The notes under the pieces are model-generated. The model did no database searches. It was not told the DNA's origin and saw only the letters and a program-made list of their open reading frames with translations. A stretch of 35,962 nucleotides of DNA, taken from contig NZ_MSXV01000006.1 of NCBI RefSeq assembly GCF_001945395.1, positions 1-35,962 on the forward strand, in the 5' to 3' direction. The position numbers were made by a program, and so were the translations under genes. How positions within the stretch are numbered: the first letter of the stretch is position 1; each line of letters opens with the position of its first letter. This document shows, in pieces, positions 8,720 to 17,541 of this stretch. This DNA is from Pseudomonas sp. PA15(2017) (GTDB lineage: Bacteria; Pseudomonadota; Gammaproteobacteria; Pseudomonadales; Pseudomonadaceae).

Positions 8720-10014
8720 ATACCCTGATGCGAATCGTTGTACTGGGTCTGGCCATGCTGGTCGGTACCGTGCAGGCGGCTGACCCTTTGGTCATCAGTA
8801 CCGGTACTGATCGAGCCACGCCCATTGCCGTGGTGCCATTCGGCTGGCAGGGCGGCAACGTCCTGCCTGAGGACATCTCTACCATCGTCGGCAACGACCT
8901 GCGTAACTCCGGGGTCTTCGAACCGATTCCGCGGCAGAACATGATCAGCCTGCCGACCCAGGGCAGTGAAGTCATCTACCGCGACTGGAAAGCGCTCGGT
9001 GCCCAGTACGTGCTGGTCGGCAACATCGTTCCCAACGGTGCGCGCCTGCAGGTGCAGTTCGCACTGTTCAACGTGGCGACCGAGCAGCAAGTGCTGACCG
9101 GCACCGTCGGCGGTGGCACCGATCAACTGCGCGACATGGCTCACCACATCGCCGATCAGTCGTTCGAGAAGCTTACCGGCGTCAAAGGTGCTTTCTCCAC
9201 GCGCATGCTGTACGTCACTGCCGAGCGCTTCGGGGTAAACAACACCCGCTACACGCTGCAGCGGTCCGACTATGACGGCGCCCGTGCCGTAACCCTGCTG
9301 CAGTCACGCGAACCGATCCTGTCGCCTTCGTTCGCCTCCGACGGCAAGCGCATCGCCTACGTGTCGTTCGAGCAGAAGCGCCCGCGCATCTTCGTTCAGC
9401 ACATCGACACCGGCCGCCGTGAGCAGGTCACCAACTTCGAAGGCCTCAATGGCGCACCGGCCTGGTCGCCGGATGGCACCAAGCTGGCGTTCACCCTGTC
9501 GCGTGACGGCAACCCGGAAATCTACGTAATGGACATGGGGTCGCGGAACCTGCGCCGCGTGACCAATCATTCGGCAATCGATACCGAACCGTTTTGGGGT
9601 AAGGATGGCCAGACTATCTACTTCACCTCCGACCGTTCCGGCAAGCCGCAAATCTATAAGACCAACATCAACTCTGGTGCGGTCGAACGAGTGACCTTCG
9701 TCGGCAACTACAATGCCAACCCTAAATTGTCTGCCGACGAAAAAACCCTGGTAATGATTCATCGCCAGGATGGTTACACCGTGTTCAAGGTAGCGGCTCA
9801 GGACCTCGAGCGTGGCAATCTGCGCATTCTATCCGACACAAGTTTGGATGAGTCGCCTACTGTTGCGCCCAATGGCACCATGCTAATCTACGCTACCCGC
9901 CAGCAGGGGCGGGGAGTCCTGATGTTAGCGTCCACCAATGGTCGCGTTAGGCTCCCTCTACCTACCGCTCAAGGCGAAGTTCGAGAGCCATCCTGGTCCC
10001 CCTTCCTGAACTGA
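8716..10014 (+). CDS. tolB: Tol-Pal periplasmic beta-propeller TolB
   Basis: TolB shuttles between Pal and TolA. The 432-residue product starts at GTG 8716, overlapping the tolA stop by four bases. A signal peptide (about 1-21, ending VQA) is followed by an alpha/beta N-terminal domain and a six-bladed PD40-type propeller with repeats such as [31 protein letters not shown] and [15 protein letters not shown]. The last 60 codons use noticeably different codons (TTA, CTA, AGG, TTG) from the rest of the gene, perhaps because a promoter for pal lies inside. The frame is intact to [18 protein letters not shown]. Confidence 0.97.
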   Translation: MNTLMRIVVLGLAMLVGTVQAADPLVISTGTDRATPIAVVPFGWQGGNVLPEDISTIVGNDLRNSGVFEPIPRQNMISLPTQGSEVIYRDWKALGAQYVLVGNIVPNGARLQVQFALFNVATEQQVLTGTVGGGTDQLRDMAHHIADQSFEKLTGVKGAFSTRMLYVTAERFGVNNTRYTLQRSDYDGARAVTLLQSREPILSPSFASDGKRIAYVSFEQKRPRIFVQHIDTGRREQVTNFEGLNGAPAWSPDGTKLAFTLSRDGNPEIYVMDMGSRNLRRVTNHSAIDTEPFWGKDGQTIYFTSDRSGKPQIYKTNINSGAVERVTFVGNYNANPKLSADEKTLVMIHRQDGYTVFKVAAQDLERGNLRILSDTSLDESPTVAPNGTMLIYATRQQGRGVLMLASTNGRVRLPLPTAQGEVREPSWSPFLN

Positions 10015-10071
10015 TGCGCGGTGCTTTACCTGTTTGATGCTTAACACACTGGGGTTCATTAGGAGTTACAC

Positions 10072-10569
10072 ATGGAAATGCTGAAATTTGGCAAGTTTGC
10101 TGCACTGAGCCTGGCTCTCGCAGTGGCTGTTGGCTGTTCCTCCAAAGGCGGTGACACCGCTGGCGAAGGCGCTGTAGACCCGAACGCTGGTTACGGTGCA
10201 AACACCGGCGCCGTTGACGGCAGCCTGAGTGAAGAAGCCGCTCTGCGCGCTATCACCACTTTCTACTTCGAATACGACAGCTCTGACCTGAAGCCGGAAG
10301 CCATGCGCGCTCTGGACGTTCACGCCAAGGACCTGAAAGGCAACGGCGCTCGCGTCGTTCTGGAAGGCCACGCTGACGAGCGCGGTACCCGCGAATACAA
10401 CATGGCTCTGGGCGAGCGTCGTGCCAAGGCCGTACAGCGCTACCTGGTTCTGCAGGGCGTTTCCCCTGCTCAGCTGGAAGTTGTTTCCTACGGTGAAGAG
10501 CGTCCTGTTGCCACCGGCAACGACGAGCAATCCTGGGCTCAGAACCGTCGCGTCGAACTGCGTAAGTAA
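10072..10569 (+). CDS. pal: Peptidoglycan-associated lipoprotein Pal (OprL)
   Basis: This outer-membrane lipoprotein tethers the membrane to peptidoglycan and is the Tol-system anchor. The 165-residue product has a lipobox ending AVGC with Cys22; Ser at +2 predicts outer-membrane sorting. A Gly-rich linker is followed by an OmpA-like domain with the peptidoglycan-binding signature [20 protein letters not shown]. The ribosome site TAGGAG is strong. Codons are markedly optimised (GCT, CGT, GTT, AAC), consistent with one of the most abundant cell proteins. It matches P. aeruginosa OprL nearly residue for residue from memory. cpoB follows six bases after the stop. Confidence 0.98.
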   Translation: MEMLKFGKFAALSLALAVAVGCSSKGGDTAGEGAVDPNAGYGANTGAVDGSLSEEAALRAITTFYFEYDSSDLKPEAMRALDVHAKDLKGNGARVVLEGHADERGTREYNMALGERRAKAVQRYLVLQGVSPAQLEVVSYGEERPVATGNDEQSWAQNRRVELRK

Positions 10570-10575
10570 TTCGAT

Positions 10576-11397
10576 ATGCGAACGTGCCGACGTGTAGTAA
10601 CCGTTTTGGCTCTGAGCCTGCCGCTTGCGGCCTGGGCTCAGGTTCCCGTTCAGGATGGCGGTACCGGCAACGGTAGTGGTTATCCGGCAAGCGGTGGCGG
10701 CACGTCCGGCGCCTACGCTGGAGGTGGGGTGCAAACTCCATCTACAGCGCAGGGCATGCTGTTCAGTCAGCTCCAGCAGATGCAGCAGGAAATTGCGCAG
10801 CTGCGTGGCATGCTGGAAGTGCAGCAGAACGACATTCAGCGTTTGAAGCAAGAAGGCCTGGAGCGCTATCAGGACCTCGACAAACGACTGAGCAGTGGGG
10901 CCGCCGCTGGCGCAGCCGCCACCCAGAATTCTCCTGCCGCGGGTGCCAATACCGGCGCCGGTGGTGCTTCGGCAGGCGCTGGTGACGCAGGGGCGCAAGC
11001 CTCCGGCGAGCCGGCTGACCCTGCCAAGGAAAAGCTGTTTTACGATGCAGCCTTCGACCTGATCAAGGCCAAGGATTTCGACAAGGCTAGCCAGGCTTTT
11101 GCCGCGTTCTTGCGTCGTTATCCCAATAGCCAGTATGCCGGCAATGCGCAATATTGGCTGGGCGAAGTGAACCTTGCCAAGGGTGACTTGCAAGGCGCTG
11201 GCCAGGCGTTTGCCAAGGTCAGCCAGACCTATCCGCAGCACTCCAAGGTGCCGGATTCGCTGTACAAGCTGGCCGATGTGGAAATCCGCATGGGTAACAA
11301 CGACAAGGCCAAGGGTATCCTGCAGCAGGTCATCGCACAGTACCCAGGCACCTCCGCCGCACAGCTGGCGCAGCGCGACCTGCAGCGAATTCGCTGA
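10576..11397 (+). CDS. cpoB: Cell-division coordinator CpoB (YbgF)
   Basis: CpoB is a periplasmic protein that links Tol-Pal activity to PBP1B-driven septal wall synthesis. The 273-residue product has a signal peptide (cleavage about AWA-Q, residue 21), a Gly/Ser-rich segment, an N-terminal trimerising coiled coil (SQLQQMQQEIAQLRGMLEVQ, about 57-100), an Ala/Gly-rich linker, and C-terminal TPR repeats (YDAAFDLIKAKDFDKASQAF, YWLGEVNLAKGDLQGAGQAF and YKLADVEIRMGNNDKAKGIL). It probably shares a transcript with pal. It ends in a strong intrinsic terminator. Confidence 0.95.
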   Translation: MRTCRRVVTVLALSLPLAAWAQVPVQDGGTGNGSGYPASGGGTSGAYAGGGVQTPSTAQGMLFSQLQQMQQEIAQLRGMLEVQQNDIQRLKQEGLERYQDLDKRLSSGAAAGAAATQNSPAAGANTGAGGASAGAGDAGAQASGEPADPAKEKLFYDAAFDLIKAKDFDKASQAFAAFLRRYPNSQYAGNAQYWLGEVNLAKGDLQGAGQAFAKVSQTYPQHSKVPDSLYKLADVEIRMGNNDKAKGILQQVIAQYPGTSAAQLAQRDLQRIR

Positions 11398-11408
11398 TCC
11401 GGCACCTG

Positions 11409-11440
11409 CCCACGAGACCCGCGCCTGTCGTGGGTTTTTT
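11409..11440 (+). terminator. Intrinsic terminator of the tol-pal-cpoB cluster
   Basis: The stem CCCACGA (11409-11415) / TCGTGGG (11428-11434) is followed by six T residues. It lies immediately after the cpoB stop. Confidence 0.85.
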
Positions 11441-11483
11441 GTTTCTGTCGACACTAACGTGGCGCAATGCCGCGTCCGGGCAA

Positions 11484-11513
11484 TGGCTTGCACCCTGCCA
11501 TTTCGTTTAGAAT
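11484..11513 (+). promoter_or_regulatory. Possible queE promoter
   Basis: TAGAAT at 11508-11513 resembles a -10. The -35 options are TGGCTT (11484-11489, 18-base spacer) or TTGCAC (11488-11493, 14-base spacer), neither ideal. It lies between the cpoB terminator and queE. Confidence 0.35.
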
Positions 11514-11573
11514 TGCCGCCCTTTTTCGCAACGGAGGCGGATGGCCTGTTTCGCCGTCACGCCCGGTGCCCCT

Positions 11574-12221
11574 ATGAAAGATACCCTGCGCATCACCGAG
11601 ATTTTCTTCTCGCTGCAGGGGGAAGCGCGTACCGCCGGCTTGCCGACGGTATTCGTGCGCCTGACCGGCTGCCCCCTGCGTTGTCAATACTGCGACACCG
11701 CCTACGCGTTCAGCGGCGGCGAGCTGCTTACCCTGGACACCATCCTGGCGCAGGTGGCGAGCCACCGGCCCCGCTATGTCTGCGTGACGGGCGGTGAGCC
11801 GTTGGCGCAGCCCAATTGCATCCCCCTGCTCGAGAAGCTGTGCGACGCTGGCTACGACGTTTCCCTGGAAACCAGTGGTGCGTTGGACGTTTCGGCCGTC
11901 GACCCGCGGGTCAGCAAGGTCGTGGACCTGAAAACCCCGGGCTCGGCCGAGATGGGCCGCAACCGCTATGAGAACATCGTGCACCTACAGCCCCGTGACC
12001 AGGTCAAGTTCGTGATCTGCTCGCGAGAGGACTATGACTGGTCGGTGAGCAAGGTCATTCAATACGATCTTTCCGAGCGAGTCGGCGAAGTGCTGTTCTC
12101 GCCCAGTCACGGACAGGTCAGTGGCCGTCAGCTGGCCGAGTGGGTGATTGCCGATAACCTGCCAGTGCGCATGCAATTACAGCTGCACAAGATTCTTTGG
12201 AACGACGAGCCGGGGCACTGA
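11574..12221 (+). CDS. queE: 7-carboxy-7-deazaguanine synthase QueE
   Basis: This radical-SAM enzyme converts 6-carboxytetrahydropterin to 7-carboxy-7-deazaguanine on the way to preQ0 and queuosine. The CxxxCxxC iron-sulfur motif is C33-PLR-C37-QY-C40. The ring segment CVTGGEPL binds SAM. Length is 215 residues from ATG 11574, matching pseudomonad relatives. However, that ATG has no ribosome site, whereas an in-frame ATG at 11541 has GGAGG just upstream and would add 11 residues (MACFAVTPGAP). The true start is therefore open. queC follows after two bases, forming a two-gene unit. Confidence 0.93.
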   Translation: MKDTLRITEIFFSLQGEARTAGLPTVFVRLTGCPLRCQYCDTAYAFSGGELLTLDTILAQVASHRPRYVCVTGGEPLAQPNCIPLLEKLCDAGYDVSLETSGALDVSAVDPRVSKVVDLKTPGSAEMGRNRYENIVHLQPRDQVKFVICSREDYDWSVSKVIQYDLSERVGEVLFSPSHGQVSGRQLAEWVIADNLPVRMQLQLHKILWNDEPGH

Positions 12222-12223
12222 TT

Positions 12224-12898
12224 ATGAGCGAAAAGAAAGCGGTCATCCTGCTGTCCGGCGGCCTAGATTCGGCGACTGTCGTGGCGATGGCCAGGGAACA
12301 GGGTTACAGCTGCTACAGCATGAGCTTCGACTATGGGCAGCGTCATCGCTCGGAACTGCAGGCCGCCGAGCGGGTGGCGCGCCAGCTCGGTGTGGTCGAG
12401 CACAAGGTCATCGGCATCAACCTCGATGGTATCGGTGGCTCGGCGCTCACCGATGCCAGCATTGACGTGCCGCAAAGCCCCACCACGGGCATTCCGGTCA
12501 CCTACGTGCCAGCTCGCAATACCGTGTTCCTGTCCCTGGCGCTGGGCTGGGCCGAGGTGCTCGGGGCGCAAGACATCTTCATCGGCGTCAACGCGGTGGA
12601 CTATTCGGGTTACCCCGATTGCCGGCCGGAGTTCGTCAACGCGTTCGAGCATATGGCCAACCTGGCCACCAAGATGGGCGTGGAAGGGCAGCGCATTCGC
12701 ATTCAGGCGCCGCTGCAGATGCTCAGCAAGGCCGAGATCGTGCAGGCGGGTTCGCGTTTGGGCGTGGATTACGGCCTTACGGTTTCCTGCTACCTGGCCG
12801 ACGCCGATGGCCGTGCATGCGGCAAGTGCGACAGTTGCAGGCTGCGTGCGGCGGGTTTTGCGGCGGCTGGCATGGCGGATTCGACGCGCTACCAGTGA
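12224..12898 (+). CDS. queC: 7-cyano-7-deazaguanine synthase QueC
   Basis: QueC uses ATP and ammonia to convert CDG to preQ0, the next step after QueE. The 224-residue product carries the PP-loop SGGLDSA (11-17), the substrate region [16 protein letters not shown] and the C-terminal zinc cluster with cysteines in VSCYL and CGKCDSC. The open frame begins at 12197 inside queE, but ATG 12224 gives the family start [13 protein letters not shown]. queE and queC are two bases apart. No queD or queF is seen in the window. Confidence 0.97.
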   Translation: MSEKKAVILLSGGLDSATVVAMAREQGYSCYSMSFDYGQRHRSELQAAERVARQLGVVEHKVIGINLDGIGGSALTDASIDVPQSPTTGIPVTYVPARNTVFLSLALGWAEVLGAQDIFIGVNAVDYSGYPDCRPEFVNAFEHMANLATKMGVEGQRIRIQAPLQMLSKAEIVQAGSRLGVDYGLTVSCYLADADGRACGKCDSCRLRAAGFAAAGMADSTRYQ

Positions 12899-12936
12899 AA
12901 AGAATGCGACCGCAGTAAAAAAGTTTTCGGCGGATG

Positions 12937-12964
12937 TTGAATTCCTGAATTAAATCAGTATCAT
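12937..12964 (+). promoter_or_regulatory. tRNA-Lys promoter
   Basis: TTGAAT (12937-12942) and TATCAT (12959-12964) are separated by 16 bases. The -10 ends 14 bases before the mature tRNA 5' end. The stretch is A/T-rich compared with its surroundings. Confidence 0.65.
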
Positions 12965-12978
12965 AGCGCTCGCACCAC

Positions 12979-13054
12979 GGGTCGTTAGCTCAGTTGGTAG
13001 AGCAGTTGGCTTTTAACCAATTGGTCGTAGGTTCGAATCCTACACGACCCACCA
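12979..13054 (+). tRNA. tRNA-Lys (anticodon UUU)
   Basis: The 76-base gene folds as a cloverleaf. Acceptor arms are GGGTCGT / ACGACCC, the D arm contains AGCTCAGTTGGTAGAGC, the anticodon stem GTTGG / CCAAT has loop CTTTTAA with TTT at 13012-13014, and the T arm is GTAGGTTCGAATCCTAC. The CCA end is encoded. It is nearly identical to E. coli tRNA-Lys. The homologous P. aeruginosa locus is a known genomic-island integration site; here no integrase or island follows. Confidence 0.98.
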
Positions 13055-13084
13055 TCTCAAGCCTTCCAAGCGAAGGCGCACTAT

Positions 13085-13119
13085 AAAGCCCGAATCTCGA
13101 GAGAGGTTCGGGCTTTTTG
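13085..13119 (+). terminator. Terminator after tRNA-Lys
   Basis: A long stem, AAAGCCCGAA with an inner CTC / GAG, closes on a GAGA loop and is followed by TTTTT. On the minus strand the same hairpin is followed only by TTTATAG, so it may also slow transcripts from ilvE. Confidence 0.88.
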
Positions 13120-13140
13120 GTTTCTGCCTGGTGGAGCCGG

Positions 13141-13165
13141 GCTGGCAGCTCGGGGAGCTGCCAGC
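13141..13165 (-). terminator. Hairpin after the aminotransferase gene
   Basis: A perfect 11-bp inverted repeat (GCTGGCAGCTC / GAGCTGCCAGC) with a 3-base loop sits eight bases beyond the minus-strand ilvE stop. It lacks a T-run, so it may protect the mRNA 3' end, with termination at the shared hairpin at 13085-13119. Confidence 0.5.
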
Positions 13166-13173
13166 TATACGGT

Positions 13174-14193
13174 TTACACCTTGACGATCCAGCCTTGTGG
13201 CGCTTCGACGTCACCGGACTGCACACCAGTGAGTTCGGCGTACAGGCGGCCGACCACCGGGCCCACTTCCTTCTCGCTGTAGAACACGTGCAGCTTGCCG
13301 TCGTATTCGATGCCGCCGATCGGCGTGATCACCGCTGCAGTGCCGCAGGCGCCGGCTTCCTTGAAGTCGCCCAGCTTGTCGATGAATACGTCGCCCTCGA
13401 TGACCTTCAGGCCAAGGCGGCTCTGCGCCAGCTCGATCAGCGACAGGCGAGTGATGCCTGGTAGCACCGATGGCGACTTCGGGGTGACGAATTCGTCGTT
13501 GTGGGTGATGGCGAAGAAGTTGGCCGAACCGACTTCCTCGATCTTGGTGTGCGTCTGCGGATCGAGATAGATGCAGTCGGCGAAGTTGTTCTTCTTGGCC
13601 TGGGAGCCGGGCATCAGGCTGGCCGCGTAGTTACCGCCGACCTTGGCCGCGCCGGTACCCTGGGGGGCGGCACGGTCGTAGCCGGAGATCACGAAGTTGT
13701 TGGGCTTCATGCCGCCCTTGAAGTAGGGGCCGACCGGGATGCAGAACACCGAAAAGATGAATTCGGGCGCGGTGCGCACGCCGATGTTGTCGCCAACGCC
13801 GATCACGAACGGGCGCAGGTACAGTGCGCCGCCCGAGCCGTATGGCGGGATGAAGCGCTCGTTGGCCTTGACCACCTGCTTGCAGGCTTCGATGAATTGC
13901 TCGGTCGGCGGTGCCGGCATCAGCAGGCGTGCGCAACTGCGCTGCATGCGCAGAGCATTCTGGTCAGGGCGGAACAAGTTGATCGAGCCGTCCTTGCAAC
14001 GGTAGGCCTTGAGGCCCTCGAAGCATTGCTGACCGTAATGCAGGGCGGTCGAGCCCTCGCTGATGTGCAGGACGTTGTCTTCGGTCAGCGTGCCCTGATC
14101 CCAATCACCGTCGCGCCAGTGCGACAGGTAGCGCTGGTCGGTCTTGATGTAGTCGAAACCCAGCTTGTCCCATTCGATGTTTTCGTAAGCCAT
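13174..14193 (-). CDS. ilvE: Branched-chain amino-acid aminotransferase (BCAT, long type)
   Basis: This fold-type IV PLP enzyme performs the last transamination in valine, leucine and isoleucine synthesis, or the first in their breakdown. The 339-residue length and the segments YGQQCFEGLKAYR, YLRPFVIGVG and EVGSANFFAI fit the longer BCAT group (eukaryotic and B. subtilis type) rather than the roughly 307-residue E. coli IlvE type. The PLP lysine is K184 in AAKVGGNYA. The start is ATG 14193 with GAGGA upstream; the open frame extends to 14304 without support. The gene is alone, divergent from nadA. A second, short-type ilvE may exist elsewhere in the genome. Confidence 0.92.
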   Translation of the reverse strand: MAYENIEWDKLGFDYIKTDQRYLSHWRDGDWDQGTLTEDNVLHISEGSTALHYGQQCFEGLKAYRCKDGSINLFRPDQNALRMQRSCARLLMPAPPTEQFIEACKQVVKANERFIPPYGSGGALYLRPFVIGVGDNIGVRTAPEFIFSVFCIPVGPYFKGGMKPNNFVISGYDRAAPQGTGAAKVGGNYAASLMPGSQAKKNNFADCIYLDPQTHTKIEEVGSANFFAITHNDEFVTPKSPSVLPGITRLSLIELAQSRLGLKVIEGDVFIDKLGDFKEAGACGTAAVITPIGGIEYDGKLHVFYSEKEVGPVVGRLYAELTGVQSGDVEAPQGWIVKV

Positions 14194-14575
14194 GACATCC
14201 TCAATCGCTGAACGGTCACTGCGGGGCACGCGTATGTCCGTTGGTTTTCCAGGGTGATCGTACGGGCGCGTGCTCGTACGGTCAGGTAAAAGGGTGGGCT
14301 GCATGCTTCGTCAGGCCTCATGGAGGCTCGCCTGACGGATAGCGATGTCCGTAATGGTGATGATGCGGCGGATTACTGTGGCGATCAACCGATGTTGCGC
14401 CGGCAGATGGGGCGAGATTGAAAAAACTTTGCCAATGCCCTTACCATGCGCGCCCGCGCAAGGCCTGCGCCGCCCGCTGTCGGGCGCTCTGGCCTTGTGC
14501 GGGGCCGACCGGCGCAGCGCGTCCGGCGGTATACTCCACGTCCCGAGCAGATAGACCTCGATAGGGCCTGACGAC
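14194..14575. other. Divergent intergenic region, ilvE / nadA
   Basis: About 380 bases without a convincing gene. It holds an 8-bp hairpin CGTCAGGC (14309-14316) / GCCTGACG (14330-14337), a short repeat CGTACG...CGTACG at about 14263-14280, and a TATACT box at 14530-14535 that could be the nadA -10 (no clear -35). Regulatory sites for both genes must lie here. I recognise no riboswitch. Confidence 0.5.
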
Positions 14576-15634
14576 ATGACGCAGATCGCCGAACGACTTC
14601 TTGTCCAGGCTCACCTCGATGCCAAGCAGCCAGAGACGCTGACGGCGGAGCAGGAAGCGTTCTACCGTGATGAAATTGGCAAGGAACTGAAGCGCCAGAA
14701 TGCCGTTCTGGTTGCCCACTATTATTGCGACCCGGTGCTCCAGGCATTGGCCGAGGAAACCGGCGGCTGCGTGTCCGACTCCCTGGAAATGGCGCGCTTC
14801 GGCAACCAGCACTCGGCGCAGACCGTGCTGGTCGCCGGCGTCAAGTTCATGGGCGAGACGGCAAAGATTCTCAACCCGGAAAAACGCGTGCTGATGCCGA
14901 CGCTGGAGGCGACCTGTTCCCTGGATCTGGGCTGCCCGGTCGACGAGTTCGCCGCGTTCTGCGACCAGCATCCGCAGCGCACCGTGGTGGTCTACGCCAA
15001 TACCTCGGCGGCAGTGAAGGCGCGCGCCGACTGGGTGGTGACCTCCAGTTGCGCGGTAGAGATCGTCGAGCACCTGATGGATAACGGCGAAAGCATCATC
15101 TGGGCGCCGGATCAGCACCTGGGTCGCTACATTCAAAACAAGACCGGCGCCGACATGCTGCTTTGGGACGGTGCCTGCATCGTTCACGAGGAGTTCAAGG
15201 CCCGTCAGCTGGAAGAGATGAAGGCGCTGTACCCGGAGGCTGCCGTGCTGGTACACCCCGAGTCGCCGACGGCGGTGATCGAACTGGCCGATGCGGTCGG
15301 CTCCACCAGTCAGCTGATCGCCGCTGCCCAGCGCATGCCCAACAGGACCTTCATCGTCGCCACCGACCGCGGCATCTTCTACAAGATGCAGCAGCTGTGC
15401 CCGGACAAGGAGTTCGTGGCGGCGCCGACCGCTGGTAACGGCGCCGCCTGCCGTAGCTGCGCCAACTGCCCCTGGATGGCGATGAACACCCTGCAGCGCA
15501 CGCTGCAATGCCTGCGCGAGGGTAGCAATGAAGTGTTCGTGGACCCTGCGTTGATTCCGCGGGCCATCAGGCCGCTCAAGCGCATGCTGGACTTCACCCA
15601 GGCCGCGCGCCTGAAACTGACCGGCAACGCCTGA
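14576..15634 (+). CDS. nadA: Quinolinate synthase A
   Basis: NadA condenses iminoaspartate with dihydroxyacetone phosphate to quinolinate in de novo NAD synthesis, using a [4Fe-4S] cluster. The 352-residue product has the three triad repeats of the family. Probable cluster cysteines are C114 in EATCSLDLG, the Cys in [14 protein letters not shown], and one in the C-terminal [13 protein letters not shown]. The ATG at 14576 gives the P. aeruginosa-like length; its ribosome site is weak. nadB is not adjacent. A hairpin shared with the convergent bepA follows. Confidence 0.96.
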   Translation: MTQIAERLLVQAHLDAKQPETLTAEQEAFYRDEIGKELKRQNAVLVAHYYCDPVLQALAEETGGCVSDSLEMARFGNQHSAQTVLVAGVKFMGETAKILNPEKRVLMPTLEATCSLDLGCPVDEFAAFCDQHPQRTVVVYANTSAAVKARADWVVTSSCAVEIVEHLMDNGESIIWAPDQHLGRYIQNKTGADMLLWDGACIVHEEFKARQLEEMKALYPEAAVLVHPESPTAVIELADAVGSTSQLIAAAQRMPNRTFIVATDRGIFYKMQQLCPDKEFVAAPTAGNGAACRSCANCPWMAMNTLQRTLQCLREGSNEVFVDPALIPRAIRPLKRMLDFTQAARLKLTGNA

Positions 15635-15644
15635 TCCTCAGACT

Positions 15645-15672
15645 CGAGGTGCTATCGATCGATAGCGCCTCG
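15645..15672. terminator. Shared hairpin between convergent nadA and bepA
   Basis: A 13-bp stem CGAGGTGCTATCG / CGATAGCGCCTCG (one T-G wobble) has only AT as loop; the centre is ATCGATCGAT. No T-run follows on either strand. Placed exactly between two convergent stops, it probably ends or protects both transcripts. Confidence 0.5.
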
Positions 15673-15686
15673 GCCGGGCTGCATCG

Positions 15687-17123
15687 TTAGCCGCGCAGCA
15701 TTTGCTCGGTCATGCGTTTCTCTTCGATCAACTCCTTCTGGCGCGCATCGACGCGCGAGGCCATCTGGAAATTGTTGGCCGCCCGGCGCTTGGCGAAGTC
15801 GAGCTGTTCGATGGCCTGGTTGAAGTCGCCGACCAGCGCGAAGTACTCGGCGCGGGCCTGATGCAGGCCAACAGTATTGCCGCTCAGCCCGCGCACTTCC
15901 GCCACCTGATACCAGACATCCGGATCCTTCATACGCCGCTTGAGCAGGTCGTTGAGCGCCTGTTCGGCGTCGGCGATCTTGCGTTGCTTGAGCATCAGGT
16001 CGATGCGTGCCTGGTTCAGCGGATAGTTGTTGGGGTACAGGTCAAGCAGACGTGTGACTCGCTGCTCGGTAGCCGGTAGGTGATTGGCCGCCGAATCCAG
16101 GCTGATCTGCGCCAGGTTGTAGGTGATGTCGTTGGGCGCCTTTTGCAGCAGTGGCGCGAGCACGTCGCGTGCTTCGTCGAACTGGCCGCCCTTGGTCAGG
16201 GCGATGGCCAGGCCGTAGCGGGCTGCGTCCATGCCCGGGTTCTCGTCGAGCTGGGCGCGGAAGCGCTTGGCGGCGATACCGGGCGTTTCCTCGTAGGTCA
16301 GTTGTACGCGGGCGCGCATCAGCTGGTAGCGCAGGCTGTCCTTGGTGCCGCCGCCAGGGAACTGTTCGGCGCGGTTGCGGGTGTCGGCGATCCGCGATTC
16401 GGACACCGGGTGCGTCAGCAGGAATTCCGGTGGCATGCGGTCGTAGCGGTACTGACGCATCAGCCGCTCGAACATGCTCGGCATCGAGCGGGGGTCGTAG
16501 CCGGCCTTCTCCAGGTTCACCAGGCCGATTCGGTCGGCTTCCTGCTCGTTCTGCCGTGAGAAGCGTCGTTGTTCCTGGATCGCGGCGGCCTGGGTCGAGG
16601 CGATGGCGGCGATACCGGCATCGCCGGCCCCGGCGGCGGCCGCCACGATACCGGCGAGCATCGCCGCCATCACCGGCAGTTGCATGCGCTGCTGAGCTTC
16701 CAGGCCACGGGCGAAGTGGCGCTGCGACAAGTGCGCCAGTTCGTGGGCCAGTACCGAGGCGTACTCGCCTTCGGTCTGCGCATGGAGGAACAAGCCGCCG
16801 TTGACGCCGATGATCCCGCCGGGTGCGGCGAAGGCGTTGATCTGCGGGCTGTTGAGCAGCACGAATTCGAGGCGGCGGTCCTGTACCTGGCTGGTTTCGG
16901 CCAACCGGTAAACGCTGCTTTCGACGAAGTCCTTGAGCTGCGGGTCCGACAACTGGCTGACCTGGCCACGCACGATGCTCAGCCAGGCGCGGCCCAGCTG
17001 GTATTCCTGTTGCGGTGACACCAGCGCGGAGCTGGCGTCGCCGAGGGAGGGCAGGTCGCTGGCCATGGCCGGTTGCGCCAGCAGGCAGGCGAGCGTCAGC
17101 AGGGTGGGGCGCAGAACATTCAT
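15687..17123 (-). CDS. bepA: BepA-like M48 metalloprotease with TPR repeats
   Basis: This periplasmic zinc protease and chaperone for outer-membrane assembly acts on stalled LptD and BAM substrates. The 478-residue product has a signal peptide (about 1-21, ending AMA-SD), the zinc motif HELAH (127-131), the third ligand E195 in NEQEADRIG, a hydrophobic Ala/Gly-rich segment (about 150-180) and C-terminal TPR repeats from about 285 on. ATG 17123 is chosen because it begins the signal peptide; the frame is open to 17171. In P. aeruginosa the gene likewise lies between nadA and the TusA-like gene. bamC in the same window suits its role. Confidence 0.93.
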   Translation of the reverse strand: MNVLRPTLLTLACLLAQPAMASDLPSLGDASSALVSPQQEYQLGRAWLSIVRGQVSQLSDPQLKDFVESSVYRLAETSQVQDRRLEFVLLNSPQINAFAAPGGIIGVNGGLFLHAQTEGEYASVLAHELAHLSQRHFARGLEAQQRMQLPVMAAMLAGIVAAAAGAGDAGIAAIASTQAAAIQEQRRFSRQNEQEADRIGLVNLEKAGYDPRSMPSMFERLMRQYRYDRMPPEFLLTHPVSESRIADTRNRAEQFPGGGTKDSLRYQLMRARVQLTYEETPGIAAKRFRAQLDENPGMDAARYGLAIALTKGGQFDEARDVLAPLLQKAPNDITYNLAQISLDSAANHLPATEQRVTRLLDLYPNNYPLNQARIDLMLKQRKIADAEQALNDLLKRRMKDPDVWYQVAEVRGLSGNTVGLHQARAEYFALVGDFNQAIEQLDFAKRRAANNFQMASRVDARQKELIEEKRMTEQMLRG

Positions 17124-17232
17124 GCACAAGGCTCTTGTTTGATCAGTGCCGTACTGTAGCCGGGCAGGCACTTGCCTGACCAGCGCCGGCGGGCCTTGGG
17201 TTATGCTGTGGGCCTATAAACGGGAGGGTGTT

Positions 17233-17484
17233 ATGGGTGATGTGTCGGGTTGGCAGGGCGAACATCAGGCCGAGCTGGACGCCTGTGGGCTGAGTTGCCC
17301 GTTGCCGCTGCTCAAGGCCAAGGTGGTGCTCAATGGCCTGGCCAGCGGCGAGGTGCTCAAGGTGTCGGCCACGGATGCGGGGTCGCAGCGCGACTTTCGC
17401 GCGTTCGCGCGCCTGGCCGGCCATACGTTGCTGCGTGAGGAAGCCGAGGGTGAGGTGTTCCGATACTGGCTGCGCAAGGCGTAG
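17233..17484 (+). CDS. TusA-family sulfur-carrier protein (PA1006-like)
   Basis: An 83-residue protein with the family motif LDACGLSCPLPLLKAK. Cys22 in CPLP is the persulfide-carrying residue, and Cys18 precedes it. Two alpha/beta halves fit the SirA/TusA fold. TusA proteins relay sulfur for tRNA thiolation or cofactor synthesis; the P. aeruginosa gene at this locus has been linked to molybdenum cofactor function and nitrate respiration, so the classical TusA role should not be assumed. ATG 17233 follows GGGAGG. The gene is divergent from bepA and convergent with bcp. Confidence 0.88.
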   Translation: MGDVSGWQGEHQAELDACGLSCPLPLLKAKVVLNGLASGEVLKVSATDAGSQRDFRAFARLAGHTLLREEAEGEVFRYWLRKA

Positions 17485-17506
17485 CTTCAGTGCCAGTGCG
17501 TCGAAT

Positions 17507-17534
17507 GAAAATGCCGCTCGAAAGCGGCATTTTC
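17507..17534. terminator. Bidirectional terminator, tusA-like / bcp
   Basis: A perfect 12-bp stem GAAAATGCCGCT / AGCGGCATTTTC closes on a CGAA loop, with A-tract and T-tract on either side. It can serve both the plus-strand TusA-like gene and the minus-strand bcp. Confidence 0.85.
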
Positions 17535-17541
17535 ATATGTA

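Noticed and set aside
10066..11493. 475-residue minus-strand ORF over pal and cpoB
   Set aside because: Antisense of two well-supported genes and their terminator.
12990..13226. Minus-strand ORF containing GRVGFEPTTNWLKANCS
   Set aside because: This is the well-known artefact from translating the antisense of a tRNA gene; it spans tRNA-Lys and its terminator.
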